From Solibacteraceae bacterium (GTDB lineage: Bacteria; Acidobacteriota; Terriglobia; Bryobacterales; Bryobacteraceae): a DNA stretch of 64,000 nt. Positions 23,301-35,300 of the stretch are shown in pieces. The notes below the pieces were generated by a model that had not been told where the DNA came from, searched no databases, and saw only the letters and a program-made list of their open reading frames with translations. Position 1 is the stretch's first letter. Every line of letters begins with the position of its first letter. Location of the stretch: assembly GCA_021324015.1 (NCBI GenBank), contig JAJPJX010000135.1:1-64000 (forward strand). Direction: 5' to 3'. A program made the translations under genes and the position numbers.

Positions 23301-26300
23301 GTCACCCGCGGGCGTAGCGAGAGAGAGCCGCGCTCGTGGCCGTAGCGCCGGTAGGCCAGCGTGCCCTCCTCGGTGCGCGTCCAGGCGCCGCCCTTCTCCC
23401 GCACATAGCCGGCCTGCAACAGGCGCGTGAGCGCCGTGGCCATGCGCGACTTCGCGTAGGCATCCACATCTTCGGCGACGGCCTGCTCCAGTTCCTCCGC
23501 GGTTTGCGGCTGATGGCTGGTATGCCGCAGGATGGCCCGCTCGTATTCGTCCAGGCCGCCCGGCTGCTCCACAAACAGCCCGCCCAACTGCCGGCGGATC
23601 TTCTGCCGCTCGGCAATCTTCTGGTCGAGCAGCTTGCGGGCGCCTTGGCGCAGTTCCGCTTCGGAAGTCTCCGCCACCTGCAGGCCGAAGCGCTCCAGGG
23701 TATCGTGCGCGCGCTCGATCTCCGCATCCTCCGTCCCGCGGTCCTCGATGCTGTCCAGCGCAGCCGCCAGGGCGCCCACGTCCGCACCCAGGTCCTGCTC
23801 CTGGCGCCGCAACTCCAGGGCTTCCTCCGGGGTGGCCTCCGCCGGCGCCTGGCGGGCCGCGTCGATGCGCTTCTTGTAGTCTTCGGGGGTCTCGGTGGGC
23901 GGCACGAAACTGGCGTTGAACTGTTCGAGCTGCTCGGAGAATCCCTCGGGGGGCTTGGCCCAATCCCAGGGCAGCGCCTTAGAGGCTTGCCGGGCGTAGG
24001 CCACGGCCTGGTAGTCCTGCGCGAAATTCCCGCGGACCTGCCGCCCGCTGGGCATGTGGACGACGTGATACTGGGGTTGCTCGTGCTGCCGGGCGTTGCC
24101 TTTCTCTTCCTGGACGGCCAAAAACTTGGAGACGGCGCGCGCTTTGATGACGTACTTGCGGCCGTGCATGCCGGTCCCGAAAAACTTTTTCGAGGGGAAC
24201 CACTTGGCGCGCAGACTGGCATTCGGATCTTTGAGGTACGGCGCCAGCGGGTTGCGCGCGTCGCCTTCCTCGGCCGCCGCCAGGGCCTGCCGGTCATCCT
24301 CGGTTTCGCCCAACTGCTGCGCCAGTTCCGCCTGCCGGCGTAGCATCTTCTGGAGTTCTTCCTCGCGCGGAAACGCTTGGCCGGCTTTGCTCTCCAGCTC
24401 GGCCTGGCTCTTTTCCAGGCGCCGCAGGTGATCGCGCGAGAAGCGTGTGGAGTCCTCGAAGCTAACCTGGTGTTCCAGGGATTGGATGGTGCCCACCGGG
24501 TTGGAGTAGTTGGTCGAGATGAGGTAGGTGTTGGAGTCGGCTTTGAGCGCTAGGCCCGGGCGGGTGTAGACCTGCACCTGTCCGCTCTGCTCCCAATGGC
24601 CCTCGGATTTGCGTACCTTGTCCCAAGCCGCATGCACTGCCTCGGCGTCCTGCTGGTCCAGCGCTTTCAGGCCCAGGTCCGCGCGCATGTAGCTGCGGGA
24701 GGCTTTGATGTCTGGCGTGGTGACTAACCAGTAGAAGTATTTGCTGTCCGGCGTGCGCTCGCGCACGTACAGCCGGCCGCCGCGCTTCTCGGTCTCCACG
24801 CGCGCCTCCAAAAACTCGGTTTCGGGCGTGGCAAGGAGCGCAAAGCCGCGATAGCTGGCCTGCAGTGGGGTCCGTTGGGCGATCGGGCCAAGCCCCTGCA
24901 GGAGGTGCATGAGGGCTTCGGCACCCTTGGCGCGGATCTCTTTTCCCTCATAGGTCACGCCCTCGACCACCATCTCGGGATGCGCGTCGCGGGTGGCGAT
25001 GTCCTGGTCGTACTGCTGGAGGTGCTGGCGCGTGCCCTGGATCTCCCCGGGCAGTTGGGCGAGCTGCTGGGCGATGTTGGACTGCTCGCTCAGCCAGGCG
25101 CCCCGCATCACTTCCAGCTTGTGAATGTCCTGGTCCAGAATGATCTTCTCGCGCACCAGGGGATTGCCGGCAGAAGCGGCTTTGGCTTGCTCGTAGGAAA
25201 GCACCAGCGGCGAGAGTTCATCCACTTCATCAATCGAGGGGTCCCCGCTCATGAGTTGCTCGATGGGCGCGGCTTTGGCCGCCAGCGTCTCCCACATGAA
25301 GGCATCGAAGCTACCTTCGGTCATGTAGCGGTACAGGCGCACCGGGATGTGGTGCGCATCCCACAGTTCGTTGCCTTGCCGCACGGCGCGCCCGTCGCGC
25401 TGCTGCATATCGCGCGGACGCCAGGGAGAATCCAGGTGATGCAGCGCCACCAGGCGGTCCTGCACGTTCATGCCGGCGCCCATTTTCTCCGTGGACCCCA
25501 TCAGCACGCGCACGTCGCCGCGGCGCATGGCCGCGAAGAGATCGCTTTTCTGATCGTCGGTCTTGGCGTCCTGAATGAAGGCGATTTGCTCGGGCGGAAT
25601 GCCGCCCGCAATCAGCTTCTTGCGCAGTTCGCCGTAGATGTGGAAGCGCTCGCGGGCTTCCTCGGTGGTCTCGGCCTCTTCCTCTTCGGGCTCCTCTTTC
25701 TCGCCGTACAGGTTGGCTTCGGCGGTCTCTTCTTCCGCGGCGTTGCCGGGTAGCTCGCGCCGCATGGGTAAGTTGGCCGTCTCGGGATTGGCCACCTGGC
25801 CGGAGGGTTTGCTCTTTTTGCGGCGAACCTTCTCGCTCTTGGGCGTACTCAGGTCCAGGAAGATGAGTTGGGTGGCCTTGTGTTCAGCAAACTCTTTGTA
25901 AATCTCGACCACGTTGGCCGCGCACTTGTTGACCTTGCTCTGCGGATCCTCGCCGGCGCTCTGGCCCAGCACCAGGCGCAGATCGAGCGAGGCCTTGCGG
26001 CCGTCGCTCGAAATCTTGAGCATGTTATCTTCGTCGGGCTCCACTTCTCCCGCGCGCACGGCATCGGCACGCTCGCCGATCAGCTCGATGTACTGCTTAA
26101 GCAGATCCGAGGCCGGGGAGATCACATCCACATAGCCGCCCTTCCAGATGGCCGGCGTGGGTAGGTTCAACTGCTGGGCCGTGCGGATGTCCGCCACCAC
26201 CCGAAACATATTCATCATCTGGCTGGCGTTCTGGAACTTATTGAAGCGGGTGCGCTGGATGAACCGGCCGCCCTCGGGTGCCACCTCCATCTGCGTGCGC

Positions 26301-29300
26301 GTCTGGCCGAAGGTCTTAGCCCAGGCGTCGAATTGATTCAGGCCTTCGCGCTCCAGATAGCGCGGCATCAGGTAGCGCATCATGGTCCAGACTTCGGCGA
26401 TGGAGTTGGACACCGGCGTGCCGGTCATGAAGACTACGCCGCGATCGCCGCCGTGCAGGTTCATGACATACTGCGTCTTCAGCAGCATGTCGGTGGCCCG
26501 GTTACTGTCCGTGTTGGGCAGCCCGGCCACGCGGTCCATCATCGTCAGATAGCCCAGGTTCTTGAACAGGTCGGCTTCGTCCACGAAGAGTTGATCTACG
26601 CCCAACTCCTCGAAGCTCAGCCCGGTGTCCTTGTCTTCGCGGTGGGTGCGCTTCTCCAGGCGGGCTTCCAGTTGCGCCCGCCGGCGCACCAGTTGTTTGA
26701 CGGTAGGATCGCGGCGCTCATCCTGTGCGCTCTTGCCGCGGCGGGCCGCTTCCAGCGCGGCGTTGATGTCGGCCAGTTCGTGGTTGATGAACTCCTCGAA
26801 GGTCTCATCTTTGACCGGCAGCTTTTCAAAGCTGGCATGCCCCACGATCACCGCGTCATAGTTGCCCGAGGCGATCCGGCTCATGAGTTTTTGCCGGTTC
26901 TGTTTCTCGAAATCTTTTTTGGTGGGCACCAGGATCTGCGCGGCGGGATAGGCGCGCATCCAATCGTCGCGCCATTGGCCAACCAGGTGATTGGGCACCA
27001 CCACCATGGGCTTTTTGGCCAGGCCCAGGCGCCGCAGTTCCATGGCCGCCATGATGGCTTCCAGGGTTTTGCCGGCGCCTACTACGTGCGCATACAGGGT
27101 GTTGCCGCTCTGGATGGTGCGCCACACCGCGTTGACCTGGTGCGGATCCGGTTTGCCGGCGCGCAGCCAGGAAGTATTCAGCCCGGGGAAGGTCAGGTGC
27201 GAGCCGTCGTACTCCCGCAGGCGCAGATTGTTGCGCTCCCAATTGAATTTTTCCGCCAAGCGCTGGGCGCGCTCGGGATCGCTCCACAGCCAGGCGGCAA
27301 ACTTGTCGTTCAACAGCCGTTGTTTTTCATTCGCCTCGATGGTGGCATCCGGGTTTTTGACGCTGCGCTCCGCGCCGTTGGCATCTTCGTAGTAATCCCG
27401 GGCCACCGGGGTGCGGCCGTTCAGGCTCAGCTCAAACAGATCCATCCCGCTGAAATAGGGCGTGCCGAATTCGGTAGTGTTGGCCACGCCGTTATCCAGG
27501 AAGGTGAAGGTAGGCCGCACCCCATAGCCGCCGGTGAGGGACACCAGGCGCACCAGGGGCTCATTGGAATCGCTTTCCACCTTCAGGACTTCCCGCGCGA
27601 ACTGCGTATAGTCGCTATCGGGGATCCAGGTGGCGCCCAGGTTGGCGCGGATCTTGCCGGGCTCCTTCCAGGGCGGCTGCACGGCCTTCAGGGCTTCCAC
27701 GTTGCCGGCATACTCGGGGTGCTCGCGGGCCGCGAATTCGGCGTCGGCGAGTTTCTGGCGCACGTTGCCGCTCAGATATTCGTCGGCGGTCTCCCACTGT
27801 TTGGAGATGGGATTGCGAAAGATTTTGCCGGCCAGTTCCTGCTGCAGGTCCTCGGGCTCGCGGCCGGTTAATTCCTGCATGCGGTCCCAATCCATGTGCC
27901 CGTAATCGTTGAGCGACACCGCCAGGGCCTCGGCGCCTGTCTCGACGTGCGTGATGCGGGCGGGCTTCTGGATGGTGCGCTCGCGGAACACCGGGCGCTT
28001 CCGGGCCACCGTCCAGCGCTGCCCTTTGGGTTTGCCATCGGTGAGTACCACGTCCCCCTGCGGAGTCACCAGGTATTGCCCCTGGCGCCCCTCCAGCGCC
28101 TGGCGCGCCGCGGCCATGGCCTTCTTGTCGTAGTCTTCGAGCAGACCCGTGAGCACCGGCCAGTCGGGATCTTCCCCAAAGGTCAGCGCGTTACCCAGCA
28201 CGTTCACCGGGCCGTGCTGCTTCACAAAGCCCTCATAGACTTTGTTGAGGTTCTGGCGGGCCTCCAGGATCTCTTCCTCGGAAAGATCCAGGTGCTGCGA
28301 GCGGATGACCTCGCGGGCCGCTCCGCGCAACTCGATCAGGCCTTTCATGCGCTTGGCCTTCACGCTGTTGGGTTTAACCGGCACGGGACGCAGATAGGCG
28401 CCGTCTTTCTGCACCAGCGCGCCATTCACGTAGCCGTACTGGCCGTTTTTGAGATAGGAAGCCTCCGGGTAGTTCTCGGCCAGCTCGCCCGGCGCGCCGA
28501 TCTGCTGGGGGTTCCAGGAAGGCATCACATCTTCCGGCAGCCGCTCAAAGCGCTCCTGCAAACCTTCCAGCGAGAATTCGCCGAACAGCTCCGGGTAGCC
28601 GCGGCGGTACTGCGTGCCGCCCTGCATCTCGCCCATCATCATCTCGGGGTGGCGGTGGAAGTACTCGTTGACGTCAACCTTGAAACCGTCCTTGGTCTCC
28701 ATCTCCCGCGATTCCGCCCAGGCCTCGTTGGAAATCGGGATGCCGCCCGGAATGCGCTTGCGCAGAATCAGGATGTCGGTGGTGACGCCCGTACCGGCGT
28801 TGCCCTGGAAGGTATCCCGCGGCAGGCGCACCGCGCCCAACAGTTCCGCCCGCTCAGCCATCCACTTGCGGAAGGCCTGCCCCTTGCCGTCCATGCTGTA
28901 GCGCGAGGTAATGGCGATCATCACGCCGCCCGGGCGCAGCTTTTCCATGGACTTGGCGAAAAAGTAGTTATGTACGTTCTCGGTCAGGAAGGGCCAGCGC
29001 TTGAAAACCGGATCCACCACTCCATGCCCAGCGAAGGGCACGTTGCCGATTACCAGGTCGAAGTAGCCATCCGGCAGGTTGGTTTTCTGGTAGGGTTTGA
29101 CCAGGATCTGCGAGCCCGGGAACAGGGCGCGGGCCATCGCCCCGCTAAGCAGATCCATCTCCACCCCGGTGCGCGAGGTGCCGGGGATCAGCTCCTCGGG
29201 CATCATCATGAAGAAGTTGCCGATGCCCATGCCGGGCTCTAGCACGGAGCCGCCGGCGCGGAAGCCCAGGCGCACAGCCAGGTCCCACATCGCGCGCGCC

Positions 29301-32300
29301 AGATCGCGGCGGGTGTAATGCGCGTTCTCCGTGGAGGTGCGGGCGGCCTCGTATTCTGCGTCGGTGAGGGCGTTCTCCACGTCCTCGCGGATGCCGGCCC
29401 AATCGGATTTGTAGCCGGTGAAGACGCCTTGCGAGATTTCGCTGGCGCCCCAGCCTACAAAGCCGGCGATCTTCTGCTGTTCTTCCAGCGTGGCGGGCCG
29501 GCCGCCTTCCTGAATGATCTGCTTGACCGTGCGGATGGCTTCGAGGTTGTTACGAACTTTCGTTTTGGCGCCGCGCGATTCGATCTCGGCGGCTTGCTCG
29601 GGAGTGAGCCGGTAATCGCCTTCCAGGCCGGTTACGGGAGTTGCTGCGCCTCGTGTCGGGCGATCTCCTCCGCCTGGTCGTAGCTCAGTTTCCGCGGGCC
29701 TTGCTGGAGCTGCTGGATTTGGCGCAGCATGCGCTCCGTTCGCTCCCACAGGAGGCCGTACAGCTTGCCCTTCTGCTCCAGGGTGCGGCAGAGTGACGGG
29801 TGGCTCTCCCGCCACACCGCCAGCAGTTTCCGTGCTGGGCCGCTCTGTTCGACTTCCTGCTTGGCCACCGCTTCCGGTAGAAGTGGCATGGGTCCCTTCC
29901 GCCTCGATTGTAGTTGGTTTCGCCGGCGCGGGCGCCGGTTCTGCGGCTACTCCGTACCGTTTGGCGGCCCCCGCGGCGTACTGGTACACCTGCCGTAGTA
30001 CCGCGTCCGTGGTCAGTTTGCTGGTTTCGGCGATGGCGCGCACCAGGTCGCCCAGGGCGGCCATCACTTGCTTGGACCAGGCTTCAAACTGGATGGCGCC
30101 GTCCAGGATGTACTTGGCCCCGATCACCGTCAGGTCGCGCAGGTCCGCGGGGTCGATGCCGGCGTTGAGCGTGGTGTTTTTGAGGTACTTGGCGCGCAAG
30201 CGGGCCGCCGCGTCGGCCGCGGCCTGCTCCAGCGGGTTCGCGTGCTTCTCGGGTTTCGGCTGCGCGGATTCCGCCGCCGGCGGTGGCGCGGTGGACCGGA
30301 GGGCCGCGGTGCCGGCGGGCGTGCGCACAAAGCGGTCGCCGTCCGCCTCCGGGTCATTGATGCGCTGGATGAGGCCGCGCCGCACCAACTGGTAAATGGT
30401 CCGGTTGGCGGCATCCTCAGCCAGCCCACCTTCGGTGAGAGAGGTAAGCAGGTCGAACCCTTGCGAGCCGTGCCCGGCCGCCGTGTGCTCCAGCACCGCG
30501 CGCTCGGTGTCGCTGAGAGGTTGCGCCTCGGCCTGCGCCTTCTGCGTGGCCGTGGGGACCTTGGTGGGCTTGGCGGGCTCGGGCGCGGACTTCGCCGGCG
30601 TCTCGATGCGCTGCAGGCGGGGCAGCGGAACGTGCTCGATACGGCCGATGGGCACGCCGCCGGCGTGGAGAATCTGGTCGGTGTCCACGTCGGCGTAATC
30701 GTCAATGTCCGCGTAGACGTTGCCGCGCACCGTGCCGGTCAAGGTCTTGCCGTTGCGGTCCTGCCAAGTCACCCGCTCGCCCTCGCGGAATAGCGGAGTG
30801 GTGCCTTTGGCTTCGTTTACCTTGTCTTCGAGCGTGGGCTCTTTCTGCGGCGGCGCCAGGCCGGCCTCTTCCAGCCCGGCTACGATGTCGTCCACGCTGA
30901 GGCCGGCGTCGCCGAACAGATCCGGCTCGCCTTCGGCGAAGGGCTCGGGGCGGGCGTGCTCCACTTCGGCCAGCAGGATGCGGCCATCGGCCAGCGCGGA
31001 TTCCAGCGCGTTGCGCGCGTTGCTCGACTCGGGCGGGGCGACCTTCTCCAGGATCTCCGCCGCCGAAGCCACCGCCGCCCGCAAGCGCTTCACGCTGGCA
31101 TCGTCTTTGAGCACCCAGGCCCGGCCGCCCTGGTTGGCGATCAGGCCGCGCACATCCTTGCTGTCGGCGCGCAGATTGTCGATGGCCGTCTCGTAGACTT
31201 CCCGGCGGGTCTGCTGGTCCAGTTCCGGCCGGGAGGGCGCGGCGGGCTTCTCGGCGGGTTTGGGGGTCTCGTCGCGCTGGCCGATCTGAGAGAGCGGAAT
31301 CTCTACCTCGGGGCCGAAGTCCTGCGCCGGATCGGTCGGCAGGTGGGTCTCCCGCACCGTGACGGTGTTCTGATCGGCGCGGATCACGCGCAACCAGTTC
31401 CAGACCGTCTTGAGGTTGTAGGTGTGATAATCCTCCGTGGAGGTCAGCTTGACCAGTTGCCCCACGGCGGGCGGCTGGAGTGCCTGGGGCCCGCGCTCCA
31501 CTTCGGCGCGCATGCGGTCGGCTGCCGGCTTGCCCAGGCGCCGCTCCACTTCGCTGTAGTTCTGCGCGTACTCGCGCTCGGCGTCGCGCTGGTTGGCCAC
31601 GATCTTCTTGCGCACGAACGGAGCGCCGCGGCCCGCACGCGACGCGCCGCGCAGCCGGGCGTTGTAGCCGTCGATAAATTCCTTCTTGCGCTTCTGCTCC
31701 GTGCGCATCGAGACGTAGTAGTTCTCGGGCGTAGTCGTCGGGCCGGTGAGAGAACCGGCCTCTTCAGCTTCGGCCATGGCTGCGTCGGTCCAGCGCAGAT
31801 CCGCCGGGGCCGCCGGCAGTTGCGCCTCCGGCTGGGGCGTGAAGGCCCGCCAGCTCAACTCCCGGCTGATGCGTTGAACCTGGGCGCGGTTGGCTTCCGT
31901 GTCGGGAATGATCCAGGCCTTCTCTTCCGCGTTCCAGGTGGCGCCCGGAATCGCGCGTAGCAGGGCCTTGTACTTGAAGGTCTGGCCGGTGATGGCCAGC
32001 AGCTTCTGGCCCTCGGCCGCGGCGGGGGCACTCACCTGAGTGGTGGGCTTCTCTTCCGGCTCGCCTTCCGCCGCCAGCGTGTCGTCATAGAGGTATTTCT
32101 CGAAGTCCTCCTGGCGGAAGGAGTGCAGTTTGCCGTTGGGGAAGCGCACTTCCACCTGGCTGACTTCCCGCGCGCCGCTGCCGAACGCGGCCCAGCGCCC
32201 GCCTGCGCCGCCGGTTGGCAGGATGGGCTGCATGTGGAAGCCGTCCGTCTTCACTACTTCCACCGTGCCGGCGGTGCCTTCGATCTTGTCCCCGTTGCGT

Positions 32301-35300
32301 AGCGTGTGCCAGAAATAGCGGAAGTTTTCGCGCAGGGGCAGGCGTTGCGGGGCGTGCTTCTCCACTTCCGCGCGCATGCGCTCGGCCGCAGCCTTGCCCA
32401 GGGTCAATTCGACTTCGGTGTAGTTGTGCTCATAGGCCGCCTGGGAGGCGTGATGGCGCGAGGATTCCTGCCGGCGCAGCTCCGCGGCGCCGCGCTTGCC
32501 ATGCGTGGCCTGCAGCCGGTCCAGGTGGCCATCCAGATAGGCTTTCTCGCGCTTCTGGTGGGCGCGGGTGGCGTCGTAGTAATTTTCCGGGGTGCCGTGC
32601 TCTTTCTGGATGTCCTCGATGCCCTGCGTGTCGGCCCACTGCAGCCCGCCCTGTTGGGTTTCGCCACTCTTGACCGCTTCGGCTGCCGGCGTGACACTGG
32701 AATTAGAGCCGCCTGACGGTGGATGACCGCCACCTCGCGGAGTGATCTGCGGGGCTCCGGGGACGAGAGGAGACCCCTCGGTAGACGGCTTTTCATACGC
32801 CGTCACCAGCCAGCGCTTCTTTACCCCGTCATAATCCAAGCGCACGCCGGCCTCGTGCGTTTCGCTTTCCAGGCGCGCGGTGCGGCCGTCGTTCTTGACC
32901 ACACGCATGCGCGGAATGAGGTCTGCGAGGTCCTCCAGGTGCAAATCTTTCTGGCCTTCCGCATGCTTGCTTACGATGTGTGCCAGGCCGCCGCGCTCAT
33001 CGCCCCAAATCAGGTCGATCCAGCCAAGTTCCGGGTGATGCCAAACGCGCGGCACTTCGCCGGTGCGGGCGGCGAGCAGGTGCGCGATCGCCTCGGCCGG
33101 TTTAGCTGAAAACTGGCGGAAGATCGGCCCGTGCGGCCCGGTCTCCTGATCGGCTTCGGATCGGATCGGCGCCTGTGCCGATTCCGGCCGCGCCATAGCC
33201 TCAGCCCAGTCGCGGCCCTGGACGGTGGTGGCGTATGCGCCGTTATTCCCCTGCTGGAGGATGTAGCCGCGGCGCTTCAGCTCCTCCAGATCGGCGGCGT
33301 CAAACTCCTTTTCCACCTTGGCGGGCAGACTGGCGGATTGGGTGCGGCCCGCCAGGGAGCGAATCACTGCGGCGAGGCGGGCGTCCCGGCTCGGGGCTGC
33401 GGCCGCCTCCGATGTGCCGGGCGGGAGTGCTTGGCGGGCGGCCGTCGCAAACTCCGGATGCTCCGGATATTGGCTTTGCGTGGCGTCAACCGCCTGTGCC
33501 AAGTTGCCGCTGGCATCGTAGTTGCGCTGCAGCGACTCCAGCCAATGCAGCGCGGCCTCGTGGTCCTCCCGCGCGCCATTCCAGTGAATCCCGCCGGTTT
33601 CGTCGGTGGCATGCACCAGGTTGGCCACCGCGCGCACGATGGGATGTCGCACGTCCAGCGATTCCAGCGGGCTCCACTGGTAGCCGGTTTCGCGCTGGAA
33701 CGCTTCGGGGCTGTCCCATTCGCGCTCTTGGATCGGGATGACGCCACGCTGCCCGCGCTCGTAATCGGTGGCCACGATCACGCTGCCGCGCTCGCTCAGA
33801 ACCCAATACCGTGACTTGCCTTCGGCATCCTGGCTGAGCGGAATTTCTCTGCCGGGCCATACCTTTCCGCCTGCCTGCGCGGCCGTAGGAGGCTCATGTG
33901 GTAAGCCTGCCGGCGTGCTTTTCTGCGCCGGCGCCAGGCCGGCCTCTTCCAGGCCGGCTACGATGTCGTCCACGCTGAGCCCGGCCTGGCCGAACAGATC
34001 CGGCTCCGCCTGGCTCTCGGACCCCAAATCCCCTGCTGGCTGCGCTAGCGGGGCCGCTGGCGGGGCTGCCACGGCCGGGGGAGGGGTCGGCTGCCCGGGC
34101 GCCGCTGGGGCGCTCTCTGGCTGCCCGTTGGCCACGCCGGCGGCCGGCGCCTGCTGGCTGCGCGCGATGGAGGCCTCGATGCGGGCGATGGCCGCGCGTT
34201 TGTCGGCGGCTACCTGCTGGTTGCCGGCGGCTTCGGCTTTGGCCAGGTCCGCGCGCAGCGCGGCCAGCACGCCCGCCTGTACCTGCGCGGGCGTCTGGCG
34301 CTGCGGCTCGGGTTTCTGTTGGGTGGCCGCCGGGGCCGGCTGCACCGTGGCCGGATCCAGTTCTACGGCGCCGCCCGCCGCCGCCGGGGCCGGGGCGTTG
34401 GCCGTGGCCGCCGGCGCCGGGGCGGCTGGGGGCGCCTCGATCATCTGCCGGAAGATGGGTAGCGGCAGCGTGCCGCGCACGTTTCCCGCCGGCGTCTCGG
34501 CCACGAAGGACACTTGCCCCTGCTGAATGGCGTGAATCGTGTACTTGCCGCTGGGCCGCTCGATGACTACCGTGCCGTTGGGGCCGGGCTGGATATCAGA
34601 GGGCAGAGCGTGGTTTTGGGTGAGTGTGGAGACTTCAGCCGCAGGCACTACCGGAGGCGCGCCGCCTACGTCGCCGGGGCCGCTGTAGGGCGTGCGCGAC
34701 ACCGTGGCCTGCCGGCTCTGCAGCCAGTTCTGGACTACTTCCGGCGTGCCGCTGACCAGGGCCTTGCTGGTGGGGTCGGCGCTCTCGGTGATGGTGTGCA
34801 CCACCCGCGAGCCCTTGGTCACGCGCGTGGGCGGGTTCCAGGGCGTATCCGGGTTCTGCACTTCGCCCACCACCCGCGGCACTTTGGCGGGCGGCTGCAA
34901 ATACACCGTCTGGTTGCCGATCTGGATGGGGAGCGGTTGGCTGCGGTCCAGGTCCTTCCAGGCCTGCGCCGCCAGGCGCCGGCCCTGCTGGGCGAGTGCT
35001 TCTGCCGTGGCCGCGGCCTGCTCATTGGAGACCGGGGGCGTGGCGATGCCGCCGGTTTGGGTCGCCCGGGTTTGGGCCTCGGGCGTGGGGCCTTCAGGGT
35101 AGGCCTTCAGAACTTCGTGGCCGGCCCGGATCGCCCCTACTGCGCTGGCGCCCAACAGTAGCGCGTTGATGGCCGTTTCCGCGGCCTGCTCCATGTTCCG
35201 CGGGACGCCGCCTTGGGCCAGGTTCTTGCCGCCCACCACTAGGCCCGCGGCCGGTACGGCCGCATGGGCGGTGACATCCAGGGCCTTCAAGACGCTGGGC

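Noticed and set aside
26333-27871. 512-aa rightward frame inside the giant gene
   Set aside because: Antisense to the helicase motifs, composition rich in His/Gln/Gly typical of shadows.
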